NCBI GenBank assembly: GCA_938002705.1
Contig: CALLAG010000021.1
Location: forward strand, 1-8,560
DNA: 8,560 nt
From: an uncultured Saprospiraceae bacterium
Lineage (GTDB): Bacteria; Bacteroidota; Bacteroidia; Chitinophagales; Saprospiraceae
Reading direction: 5' to 3'
Below are positions 1 through 6,177 of this stretch, piece by piece; position 1 is the first letter of the stretch; every line of letters begins with the position of its first letter. Under the pieces are notes generated by a model. That model made no database searches. It saw only the letters and a list, made by a program, of their open reading frames with translations, and was not told where the DNA came from. A program made the position numbers and the translations under genes.

Positions 1-240
1 ATTACTTAGTCTCAAGAAAATCTTAGGTACTAAAATAAGGTTAACCGTGCTTTTTTGATAAGTACAATATACTACGAAGCATACAATTATGCACGACAAT
101 ATTTAGTTCGTCACTATAATATAGGGGGCTATATAGGCTAATACTTCTTCTACAATAATACTCACTATACGTAAATCATTATTGTAATCAAAAAATGGGA
201 CGAACTAAAATCGCATCTAAAGTGGTGATCTACAATAAAG
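1..240. other. Intergenic region downstream of the GNAT-like gene
   Basis: This AT-rich stretch lies beyond the stop codon of the minus-strand gene ending at 241. I see no convincing gene in it. The only structure noticed is an 11-bp perfect inverted repeat, TTTAGTTCGTC at 102-112 and its reverse complement at 199-209, separated by 86 bp. No clear GC-rich hairpin followed by a T-run marks a terminator. Confidence 0.5.
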
Positions 241-1317
241 TTAAGCTGCCTTACTTAATCTTCTCTCTATCTTGGCTAAGAACGACTGTATATGCTCATA
301 CCACTGAGCGAAACCTTCTCTAAGCCATATGCTCTGTATGTAGACTCTGATTAGCTTAGCGCCGAATTTCTCTAATGATGAAGTTATAGAATTATCAGTT
401 ACTATAGGAATAGAACCTAGCGCAAAGTCATCATACACCTCAGCGGCATAATTATTCATTACGGATAGGACAGATAGTAATTCTGGTTCATGAAGTGAGC
501 TATCTGTGATATAGTAGCATCTATTTTCTAAGAAGCTAAAGTTTAGCCCCAGGGGTGATCTATTAGCGATTACGCAAGCTATGACATTGTCTGATTCTGT
601 ATCTATGATCTTGCATATACGTCGGTATCTGCTCAGGCCATAATTTTTATATTTCTCGTTAAGTGTATCGAGGAGGATGTCCTTCTGATCTAATTCTTCT
701 GCACGTACGAACACTTCACTTTGTTCTTCTTTGACAAAATCTATAAGATCTTGATCTACTGTGGTGACCTCTTCTATTCTATATTTAGAATCTTGATATG
801 GTAGTATATTTTCCACATTTAGATGTAGGTAATCGTATTGCTTTAAGTATGCAGCATCAGTACCGATTTTCTTATACATAGAGGCGAAAATCCTGTAAGC
901 ATACCTATTATTAGGTCGGAACCAGTTTTGGCTTGATCTGACTTCATTCTCAGTGCATAGATGTTCTGCTTTGTATTGTGCATCCAGCATAACCTTGAGT
1001 GACAGGAAGGGATTACCGTTAGAGACCAGATGTTGTGCTAATAAGCCATAATTGCTTTGCTTAATCACGCTTACTGACGCAAAGTCTTGTCTGTCTGCTT
1101 CATCTATAGTAAGAATCCATAAAAGTTCTTCTGGACAACTATTCAATATCTTCCAATTGTCCTTGATTTGCTCAATGAACGGAAGGAGAATAGCCAGTTT
1201 TTCTGGATAGAGAAATCCGATCTCAGAATACTTCTTAAATAAGGCCTCAACAGAGAACTCATTGAATGATGCTCTAAGATTTACTGATGGATCTTGAGCA
1301 GAAACATGATTACCCAT
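241..1317 (-). CDS. Conserved hypothetical protein, possible GNAT-like acyltransferase
   Basis: This gene encodes 358 residues with no signal peptide or membrane segment, so it is probably cytoplasmic. I recognise a conserved protein type rather than a characterised function. Its strongest blocks are QNWFRPNNRYAYR (residues 130-142), NYGLSRYRR (225-233), SPLGLNFSFLENRC (254-267), GAKLIRVYIQSIW (319-331) and WYEHI (339-343). The C-terminal half has the alternating strand/helix pattern and the late 'EKFGAKLIR...' segment often seen in GNAT acyltransferases. A clear acetyl-CoA pyrophosphate loop (Q/RxxGxG/A) is not visible, so that assignment is weak. The ATG at 1317 is the only sensible start near the upstream gene, with no Shine-Dalgarno sequence. 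It is the last of four same-strand genes, 48 bp after the enolase-superfamily gene. Whether it modifies that enzyme's substrate is speculation. Confidence 0.8.
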   Translation of the reverse strand: MGNHVSAQDPSVNLRASFNEFSVEALFKKYSEIGFLYPEKLAILLPFIEQIKDNWKILNSCPEELLWILTIDEADRQDFASVSVIKQSNYGLLAQHLVSNGNPFLSLKVMLDAQYKAEHLCTENEVRSSQNWFRPNNRYAYRIFASMYKKIGTDAAYLKQYDYLHLNVENILPYQDSKYRIEEVTTVDQDLIDFVKEEQSEVFVRAEELDQKDILLDTLNEKYKNYGLSRYRRICKIIDTESDNVIACVIANRSPLGLNFSFLENRCYYITDSSLHEPELLSVLSVMNNYAAEVYDDFALGSIPIVTDNSITSSLEKFGAKLIRVYIQSIWLREGFAQWYEHIQSFLAKIERRLSKAA

Positions 1318-1352
1318 TTGTAAAAGGGGTTAAGAATGACAGGGTGCCGACA

Positions 1353-1360
1353 CAAACTTA
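1353..1360 (-). promoter_or_regulatory. Candidate Bacteroidota -7 box (TAAGTTTG)
   Basis: On the minus strand this reads TAAGTTTG, an exact match to the Bacteroidota -7 consensus TANNTTTG, 35 bp before the ATG at 1317. No well-spaced -33 TTG element was found; the nearest TTG is too close. It could give the last gene its own promoter inside the cluster. A match this short can arise by chance. Confidence 0.3.
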
Positions 1361-1365
1361 GTAAA

Positions 1366-2496
1366 TTACTTTACAATTGTATCTATTCTTTTAGAGAAAC
1401 CTTGCATATTTTTTTTTGATATATGAACTCCTAATCCAGTAGTAGTAATCCTATCAGACCTACCACCAGTAGTAAATGTCATAGGATGAGCCCCTATATC
1501 TGCTTCCATAAAGTAAGGGGCATAAGAACCTTCGAGATGACGTAGCGGATGTGCTTGTGCATAAGATCTTCCTGTAGCACTTAGGATAGCTGACTCACCT
1601 ACGTTACAGCCTAGTATGCAGGGTATGTCATGAGATTGTGCATACTTGAATATTGCAGAAGCTCTGAGTGGTCCTCCTGACTTTGATATTTTCTGATTGA
1701 ATATGAGTTTGGCACTTGATATATGGTCAGCATAATATCTCGTCTGCTCCATATTATATGCTGACTCATCTAATATGACAGGGATATTAATCTCCTCAGC
1801 AAGCTGTGTAAGGTTCTTGGTCTCACCGGCAAGTAGGGGCTCCTCTACGGCGGAGACCTTATAGGGATAGAATTTTTCTAATTTCTTAATCGCCTGATCG
1901 TAGCTCCAAGCTCTATTAGCATCTATTCTGATATCTACATTCTCACCTAATAATTCTCGAGCCGTTCTCACATTGTTGACATCTTCTGAGTGGCCTACCT
2001 TAATCTTTATATGCGGAAGTTTTATTTTCTTAACCAGTTGTATCAGATCCATGAAGCGACTACTGTCCTCAGTACTTATGACACCAGTATAGGGAGACAA
2101 TTCGTGTTCTATATTGCTATTGCTCAATAGATCATATATTGGGGTGTTATTGCTGAGACTATAGATATCTAAGAGTGCTATTTCTATAGCGCAAGATAGA
2201 CTCGGCACTCCATAGCTGTCGCTTAAGGTATCGCTGATGATCTTGATACCGTCCAAGGTATCTATCATATCGCTATTGATCTGAGCACTTATTTTTCTAA
2301 ATGCTTCCTGCACTTTAGTTTTAGGCTCATCTATGACATACTCACGTGGAGCACCTTCTCCATAATGAAAAGTACCATCTGTTGTTTCTATTACCACAAC
2401 GATGGAGTACGATCTACCTCTTGACTTTAAGGTATGTGTAATATTAAATAGGAAAGGTATCCTTAGCTCATATAGACTTATACTTCTGATTTCCAT
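1366..2496 (-). CDS. Enolase-superfamily enzyme, MLE/dipeptide-epimerase subgroup
   Basis: The 376-residue length is usual for the muconate-lactonizing-enzyme subgroup. The N-terminal capping domain covers about residues 1-125 and the TIM barrel about 135-355. Catalytic landmarks are complete. The KxK motif is K164-I-K166. Metal ligands are D192 (RIDANRAW), E218 or E219 (VEEP) and D243 (ILDES). The opposite-face base is K269 in NQKISKSGG (267-275). Such enzymes abstract a proton alpha to a carboxylate using Mg2+, and known members epimerise L-Ala-D/L-Glu or other dipeptides, racemise N-acylamino acids, or cycloisomerise muconate. The D-x-D pair that binds the dipeptide ammonium in Ala-Glu epimerases is not evident; the corresponding stretch appears to read RHLEGS (319-324). 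The substrate is therefore open. The gene starts 30 bp after the ASST stop, with an A-rich leader and no Shine-Dalgarno sequence, suggesting co-transcription. Confidence 0.9.
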   Translation of the reverse strand: MEIRSISLYELRIPFLFNITHTLKSRGRSYSIVVVIETTDGTFHYGEGAPREYVIDEPKTKVQEAFRKISAQINSDMIDTLDGIKIISDTLSDSYGVPSLSCAIEIALLDIYSLSNNTPIYDLLSNSNIEHELSPYTGVISTEDSSRFMDLIQLVKKIKLPHIKIKVGHSEDVNNVRTARELLGENVDIRIDANRAWSYDQAIKKLEKFYPYKVSAVEEPLLAGETKNLTQLAEEINIPVILDESAYNMEQTRYYADHISSAKLIFNQKISKSGGPLRASAIFKYAQSHDIPCILGCNVGESAILSATGRSYAQAHPLRHLEGSYAPYFMEADIGAHPMTFTTGGRSDRITTTGLGVHISKKNMQGFSKRIDTIVK

Positions 2497-2526
2497 CGAC
2501 TACTGTTATCTTGTTATTATAAGGTT

Positions 2527-4278
2527 CTAATCTGGATATAATGGCATACGTTCTACTCTATGCCATACAATGTATGGCGCCGTTATACTCATTTCGAATA
2601 CAACGTTTTTAGTATCGTAATCTATCTCTATGATCTTGCCACCAAGTTTTCCTACACCGTTAGATACGCCGCTACCTGGTGCAAATAGGATATTGTTTTG
2701 TTGAGGTAGGTAATCTACATCTGAGACTATATTAGAGTAAGCTTCCAGACCTCTTTCTTTGCCATATGCCCATACTTGCTGCACTGTCATGTTGTCCTGA
2801 TCTATGATGTATTCTACGGCTCTACTGTATTTCTGCTGACCATCATAGTTGCGTCTATCACCGTTGTCAAAGCAGAATAGCCTATTGCCTTCAAGTACAA
2901 ATGGGGCATGTTGGAACCAGCTCCATTCGAAGTCTTCGTGGTTCTCTAATCCGTTGAGTATTCTTTGATCTGTTATCGGACTACCGTAATTATCTAAAGG
3001 TGTGAGTAGAAATTGATTAAGATCTTCGCCTCTTCTATTTCTACCCCAACGAAAGTGATTGTTCATTATCCATTGGACTTCATTATCGTAGTTGAGTTTG
3101 ACGATACCTTGCTTTCTACATGATACTATGATGGTATTGTCAGAGGGATCTTCTATCACGGCATTGGCATGTATCCAGTCGATATACTCTGCATTCATAT
3201 TGACGCTTTGTACAGCTCTGTTTTCGCCCATAGATTCTCTGAGATCCCATACATGGGCAATCAAGCCCGTGTTTCTATCTAATTCGACGATATGATCTTC
3301 TATTGTAAATGAGCCATTGAGATGTGTAGACCCGTTCTTAGATACGGTAACGAGTAGATTTCCATTTTCTTTTTCTTGTACATTATGATGAAATGTATAA
3401 CCGGTAAGCTCCCACTTATTAATGATCTCTCCGAATATATCTACTTCATAAAGCTTATTAGTAGGCCAATGTCCAAAGTAAAAGTTACCATTCTCTAATC
3501 GCTCCAGTCCTACGTCATAGTTAAGGTATTTCAGGTCAGGATGACCTGTATAGTCGAGTATATATCTGAGCTCTCCGTTGTGGTCTAACATGAATGGAAC
3601 GCTAGGGTTTTCCTTAGCTCTGTATGCTATGAATGTCATGCCGGGTTCCATGGCAGCAGTATCAAGGGTGGTTATATTAATCTCAGGAATGAAATCAGGT
3701 TGTAATGGTGTCTCTATAATTATGGTTTCGGATCTTGTAGTATCTGAGCTTATCCATTCTATAAGTATCTCATTAGTATGATTGTAGTATAATCCTAAGA
3801 CTGGATATGTTGCATCCATATCATTGTGCTGATGTGATTTGGTTAAGTCCGTACCATCAGAATTTTTCTTAGCTATTGTTACCTTAACGGTACCGGGTTT
3901 ACGAGAATTAACTTTGAGTGAGGCACTAAGTGGTGTCCACCCAAGAGGATTATAGTTAAGTTCGAATAAGTTGTACTCAAGATAAGGGAATGATAGTGTT
4001 CCCTGATCACCCATGTCGACTAATAACGAATTTGTATCTATAATTTCAAAGTTGGATATACAATCTCTATTAATAGTGAGGGTATTACTTTTATTAAATT
4101 CTATTATAAAATTATCACAACTATTATCAAAGCTTGTGACAAAGTCTTCAGCATCGATTACAGAGTCAAGAAAAGCAGATATCTCATCAAATCGACTACA
4201 TTCCTCAATTGTTGTGGAAGTGTTATCACCACAAGAAACTATAAGGAGAGATAAGAGCAGTGTATACAGTTTATTCAT
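2527..4278 (-). CDS. Arylsulfotransferase (ASST)-family lipoprotein
   Basis: The product has 583 residues. It begins with a short signal peptide and a lipobox, LIVSC, so C16 is the likely lipidated residue and the protein is probably anchored in the cell envelope. Residues about 105-195 resemble the Ig-like ASST N-terminal domain (LNYNPLGWTPLSA..., VLGLYYNHTNE). A beta-propeller follows to the C-terminus. The catalytic residues of PAPS-independent aryl-sulfate sulfotransferases are present: H297/H298 (FHHNV), H370 (DWIHANAV), R388 (SCRKQG) and the probable sulfuryl-accepting H457 (WFQHAP). Family members move sulfuryl groups between phenolic esters and phenols. The disulfide known in enterobacterial ASST just before the catalytic His is absent here, and no DsbL/DsbI gene is nearby. 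Residues 20-100 match nothing I recognise and carry C27, C54 and C73. The gene is followed 30 bp later by the enolase-superfamily gene. Confidence 0.88.
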   Translation of the reverse strand: MNKLYTLLLSLLIVSCGDNTSTTIEECSRFDEISAFLDSVIDAEDFVTSFDNSCDNFIIEFNKSNTLTINRDCISNFEIIDTNSLLVDMGDQGTLSFPYLEYNLFELNYNPLGWTPLSASLKVNSRKPGTVKVTIAKKNSDGTDLTKSHQHNDMDATYPVLGLYYNHTNEILIEWISSDTTRSETIIIETPLQPDFIPEINITTLDTAAMEPGMTFIAYRAKENPSVPFMLDHNGELRYILDYTGHPDLKYLNYDVGLERLENGNFYFGHWPTNKLYEVDIFGEIINKWELTGYTFHHNVQEKENGNLLVTVSKNGSTHLNGSFTIEDHIVELDRNTGLIAHVWDLRESMGENRAVQSVNMNAEYIDWIHANAVIEDPSDNTIIVSCRKQGIVKLNYDNEVQWIMNNHFRWGRNRRGEDLNQFLLTPLDNYGSPITDQRILNGLENHEDFEWSWFQHAPFVLEGNRLFCFDNGDRRNYDGQQKYSRAVEYIIDQDNMTVQQVWAYGKERGLEAYSNIVSDVDYLPQQNNILFAPGSGVSNGVGKLGGKIIEIDYDTKNVVFEMSITAPYIVWHRVERMPLYPD

Positions 4279-4298
4279 AATATAAAATTAATCATATG

Positions 4299-4306
4299 TA
4301 AAGAAA
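4299..4306 (-). promoter_or_regulatory. Candidate -7-like box before the ASST gene (TTTCTTTA)
   Basis: The minus strand reads TTTCTTTA 20 bp before the ATG at 4278. It resembles TATCTTTA found at a similar distance before the DUF1648 and MoxR genes. It is only a partial match to the Bacteroidota TANNTTTG box and no -33 element was recognised, so this is a weak call. Confidence 0.2.
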
Positions 4307-4349
4307 CGAAATAACTTCGTCCACTTATGTCGTATACTCGAATAATAGA

Positions 4350-4850
4350 TCATTTGTAGACATTAGATAGATATAAGGATCTTATTATCACTATGGTTAA
4401 TACTACTGGTAATATCCATATCGGTAAGAGTCCCATATCACCATGATTATTGATAGCTATATGTATAGTTCTATATGTCATATAGCTGAAGAAGATCACA
4501 ATAAGAAGTTTTAATTGCGCCATCATATCAAGTGCAATTTCGTATTGTTTTGCTGCATTATTTTCGGATATCTTAACTGCGTAGTTGAAAGTGTGTGGGT
4601 ATTTTGAAACTACAGTAAGTAATAGATATAGAAAAATTGATAGAATAGGCAATAGCCATATCGATCCTTTACTTCCATAAGAATCTGCTTCTCCTTTGTG
4701 ATTGAAATGTACAGGGATTTCTTCAGGTAGATCTACATAACTCAGGTATGCATACGCAATCATTAATGCTATGGAGAGAATGCAAACAATGTCGATGAAC
4801 TTCCATGAGGACTTGTATGGGATTGTAATTTTAGGTTGTTGCTTATTCAT
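4350..4850 (-). CDS. DUF1648 integral membrane protein
   Basis: This is a small inner-membrane protein of 166 residues from the ATG at 4850. One codon upstream, TTG at 4853 is also in frame but is a less likely start. Four hydrophobic segments lie at about residues 17-38, 63-82, 113-129 and 141-161. Between the first two is the DUF1648 signature, LPEEIPVHFNHKGEADSYG (41-59), followed by SKGSIWLLP. The same domain occurs at the N-terminus of SdpI-type immunity proteins and in many small membrane proteins without known function. This copy is short and lacks the additional C-terminal membrane domain of full-length SdpI, so an immunity role is not implied. It is 71 bp upstream of the ASST gene on the same strand. 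Its 5' side is only 39 bp from the first hairpin of the repeat array. Confidence 0.82.
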   Translation of the reverse strand: MNKQQPKITIPYKSSWKFIDIVCILSIALMIAYAYLSYVDLPEEIPVHFNHKGEADSYGSKGSIWLLPILSIFLYLLLTVVSKYPHTFNYAVKISENNAAKQYEIALDMMAQLKLLIVIFFSYMTYRTIHIAINNHGDMGLLPIWILPVVLTIVIIRSLYLSNVYK

Positions 4851-4872
4851 CAAAATGCGTATTGTTTCTTGG

Positions 4873-4880
4873 TAAAGATA
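4873..4880 (-). promoter_or_regulatory. Candidate -7-like box before the DUF1648 gene (TATCTTTA)
   Basis: The minus strand reads TATCTTTA 22 bp before the ATG at 4850, one base from the Bacteroidota TANNTTTG consensus. The identical octamer precedes the MoxR gene by 20 bp. If this is the -7 element, the -33 region would fall inside hairpin A1 (4890-4911), so the repeat could influence transcription. No -33 TTG was found at the expected distance. Confidence 0.3.
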
Positions 4881-4889
4881 TGTAGGTTT

Positions 4890-4911
4890 TTGGTAGCGTC
4901 CCCGCCGCCAA
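4890..4911 (+). repeat. REP hairpin A1
   Basis: A 9-bp stem with loop TCCC. The left arm has TAGCG where the other copies have TGGCG, adding an A-C mismatch next to the usual T.G pair. It is the first hairpin of the array, 39 bp from the DUF1648 ATG. Array homology ends just to its left, at about 4885. Confidence 0.9.
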
Positions 4912-4995
4912 ATGAAAGTATTATGAATTGGGTAACTATGGTTTTATTTAATGTCTAATATAAAAATAATAGTTTGCTTGGTTGGACTTAATTAA

Positions 4996-5019
4996 GCAGT
5001 CGGCGAGGACGCCAACAGC
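4996..5019 (-). repeat. Inverted REP hairpin B1
   Basis: A 10-bp stem with loop AGGA on the plus strand. The third stem position is A instead of T, giving one extra mismatch. It lies 84 bp after A1 and 36 bp before A2. Confidence 0.9.
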
Positions 5020-5055
5020 AACATCTGCTCTGAGTGAGGGGTAATAACTTGGTTC

Positions 5056-5077
5056 TTGGTGGCGTCCCCGCCGCCAA
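5056..5077 (+). repeat. REP hairpin A2
   Basis: A canonical type A hairpin: stem TTGGTGGCG against CGCCGCCAA with one T.G pair and loop TCCC. A 58-bp spacer to B2 follows. Confidence 0.92.
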
Positions 5078-5135
5078 ATGATTCCATTTAATGTCTAATA
5101 TGAATTTAATAGTTTGCTTGGTCTGATTTAATTAT

Positions 5136-5159
5136 GCTGTCGGCGAGGAATCCAACAGC
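5136..5159 (-). repeat. Inverted REP hairpin B2 (apex degraded)
   Basis: A type B hairpin whose right apical arm reads ATCC instead of CGCC, so the two pairs nearest the loop are lost. The outer stem GCTGT/ACAGC is intact. Confidence 0.88.
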
Positions 5160-5195
5160 AACATCTGCTCTGAGTGAGAGTCAATAACTTGGTTT

Positions 5196-5217
5196 TTGGT
5201 GGCGTCCCCGCCGCCAA
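5196..5217 (+). repeat. REP hairpin A3
   Basis: A canonical type A hairpin, opening the second 306-bp unit. An 84-bp spacer to B3 follows. Confidence 0.92.
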
Positions 5218-5301
5218 ATGAAAATATTACGAATTGGGTAGCTATCATTTTATTTAATATCTGATATAAAAATAATAGTTTGCTTGGTCGAACTTAAATA
5301 A

Positions 5302-5325
5302 GCTGTCGGCGAGGACGCCAACAGC
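5302..5325 (-). repeat. Inverted REP hairpin B3
   Basis: A canonical type B hairpin: stem GCTGTCGGCG against CGCCAACAGC with a single C.A mismatch (T.G on the minus strand) and loop AGGA. Confidence 0.92.
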
Positions 5326-5361
5326 AACCTCAGCTCTGAGTGAGATGCAATATCTTGGTTT

Positions 5362-5383
5362 TTGGTGGCGTCCCCGCCGCCAA
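5362..5383 (+). repeat. REP hairpin A4
   Basis: A canonical type A hairpin, identical in its 22 bp to A2, A3 and A5. A 58-bp spacer to B4 follows. Confidence 0.92.
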
Positions 5384-5441
5384 ATGATTCTATTTAATGT
5401 CTAATATGAATCTAATAGTTTGCTTGGTTGGACTTAATTAA

Positions 5442-5465
5442 GTTGTCGGCGAGGACACCAACAGC
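5442..5465 (-). repeat. Inverted REP hairpin B4
   Basis: A type B hairpin with two substitutions: the second position is T (GTTGT), and the right apical arm is CACC instead of CGCC. The overall fold is kept. Confidence 0.9.
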
Positions 5466-5501
5466 AACATCTGCTCTGAGTGAGATGCAATGACTTGGTT
5501 T

Positions 5502-5523
5502 TTGGTGGCGTCCCCGCCGCCAA
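5502..5523 (+). repeat. REP hairpin A5, left flank of the RAYT module
   Basis: A canonical type A hairpin. Sequence after it starts ATGTTAGT, the same as after A6, then diverges into the RAYT module. The transposase gene thus occupies the place of the A-to-B spacer. Confidence 0.92.
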
Positions 5524-5546
5524 ATGTTAGTTGATCTTTTTAGTTT

Positions 5547-5566
5547 TAGTAACGTCCTAGTCGCTA
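5547..5566 (+). repeat. Possible decayed REP hairpin
   Basis: The sequence TAGTAACG-TCCTAG-TCGCTA can pair TAGTAAC with GTCGCTA (one T.G, one A-C) and keeps CGTCC at the place it holds in type A cores. It follows a T-run, as type A copies do. It lies between A5 and the RAYT stop and could be an old REP copy, but the similarity is modest. Confidence 0.3.
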
Positions 5567-5604
5567 TGCTGATTTTTTGTCAGAATATCGAGCTCAATTC
5601 AATA

Positions 5605-6105
5605 TCACCAAAGCGTCAAGAAATTTGGCTTCCCAATAGAATTCAAATAGTATTTATAAGAACTGTGTTCGTACTTTTCGGGAGTTGGAGATATAAATGA
5701 GACTACCGGGTTATTATGAATATAGTTCATTTTTTGGATTAGAAATTTGTTAGAATTTATAGAAACACTTAAGCTGTCTCTTTTCCAAATTTGTAATTGT
5801 CGATCTCTTTTATTGACTATGAAGTGTAAAGGATTGGTGCTATCGAGTCCAAGAAGTTTTTTGGATGTAAAGCTTAGAAATGAATGTTTGATTTGATGGT
5901 TTTCAAAAGGAGGTAATACGTGATACAGCCAATGTACATGATTTGGCATAATGACATATGCGTATATGATGCACCTTTTCTGATCATGTAAAAATCGCCA
6001 AGTATTATAGATGATTTCTTTAGCTTCATTCTTACATAGCAATTTTTGCCAATTTAGAATTGTTGAAGTAGTAAAGAATAAGTTGTCATAATAATGAAAA
6101 GACAT
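5605..6105 (-). CDS. REP-associated tyrosine transposase (RAYT), Y1/HUH family
   Basis: The product has 166 residues from the ATG at 6105; an in-frame TTG one codon upstream (6108) is less likely. It carries the HUH metal motif in YVIMPNHVHWL (50-60; H56 and H58) and the probable catalytic Y128 in QKMNYIHNNPV (124-134). A C-terminal block W-x-R-D...SSYKYYL (107-153) is typical of RAYTs. Such enzymes are single-strand DNA endonucleases related to IS200/IS605 TnpA. They recognise REP hairpins, cut beside them through a covalent tyrosine-DNA link, and are usually single-copy domesticated genes. Length and all key residues look intact, so it may be active. It is embedded in the hairpin array, with A5 82 bp beyond its 3' end and B5 72 bp upstream of its start. 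Both flanking hairpins fit the role of substrate. No promoter or Shine-Dalgarno sequence is obvious. Confidence 0.93.
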   Translation of the reverse strand: MSFHYYDNLFFTTSTILNWQKLLCKNEAKEIIYNTWRFLHDQKRCIIYAYVIMPNHVHWLYHVLPPFENHQIKHSFLSFTSKKLLGLDSTNPLHFIVNKRDRQLQIWKRDSLSVSINSNKFLIQKMNYIHNNPVVSFISPTPEKYEHSSYKYYLNSIGKPNFLTLW

Positions 6106-6177
6106 CAATAGATATTTGATATTAAAATTACTATAAATTGACTGTATTGAAATATTCCTTGGTTAGCGTTTGTTGAA

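Larger units (their letters stand above)
4890..5195. repeat. 306-bp composite repeat, copy 1
   Basis: The unit contains A1-B1-A2-B2 and consists of a 166-bp long subunit (84-bp A-to-B spacer) followed by a 140-bp short subunit (58-bp spacer). It aligns without gaps to the following 306 bp with about 31 differences counted by eye, near 90% identity. Confidence 0.88.
5196..5501. repeat. 306-bp composite repeat, copy 2
   Basis: This is the direct tandem copy of 4890-5195, containing A3-B3-A4-B4. It has the same long-then-short order and the same total length. It shows that the array grew at least once by duplication of a two-subunit block rather than by adding single hairpins. Confidence 0.88.
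4885..5523. repeat. Left block of REP/iREP hairpin array (A-B)x4-A
   Basis: Nine GC-rich hairpins sit in AT-rich DNA in strict alternation A1-B1-A2-B2-A3-B3-A4-B4-A5. Type A has core GGCGTCCCCGCC. Type B reverse-complements to core GGCGTCCTCGCC, so A and B are inverted relatives, as in BIMEs or REPINs. Every B-to-A linker is 36 bp, while the A-to-B spacers alternate 84, 58, 84 and 58 bp. The linkers share CTCTGAGTGAG and CTTGGTT motifs, and the A-to-B spacers share TTTAATGTCTAATAT-like and TTTGCTTGG motifs. The block separates the DUF1648 gene from the RAYT gene. No coding potential was seen in it. Confidence 0.93.

Noticed and set aside
196..321. Small plus-strand open frame of about 41 codons starting ATGGGACGA
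   Set aside because: It overlaps the 3' end of the minus-strand gene, has no Shine-Dalgarno sequence, and the peptide has no recognisable feature.
3092..4285. Three open frames on the plus strand (3092-3295, 3578-3781, 4013-4285)
   Set aside because: They lie antisense inside the ASST gene, which has clear catalytic motifs, and their translations show no recognisable domain.
4350..4850. SdpI-type toxin immunity protein
   Set aside because: Only the DUF1648 part is present, the C-terminal membrane domain of SdpI is missing, and no toxin gene is nearby.
4851..4853. TTG as start codon of the DUF1648 gene
   Set aside because: An ATG follows immediately at 4848-4850 and the extra residue adds nothing; the ATG start is simpler.
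5502..5523. Hairpin A5 as a Rho-independent terminator for the RAYT gene
   Set aside because: The hairpin is a member of the repeat family and is not followed by a T-run on the minus strand reading away from the gene; the strand order there gives A-rich sequence.
6106..6108. TTG as start codon of the RAYT gene
   Set aside because: The next codon is ATG (6103-6105) and nothing upstream favours TTG.
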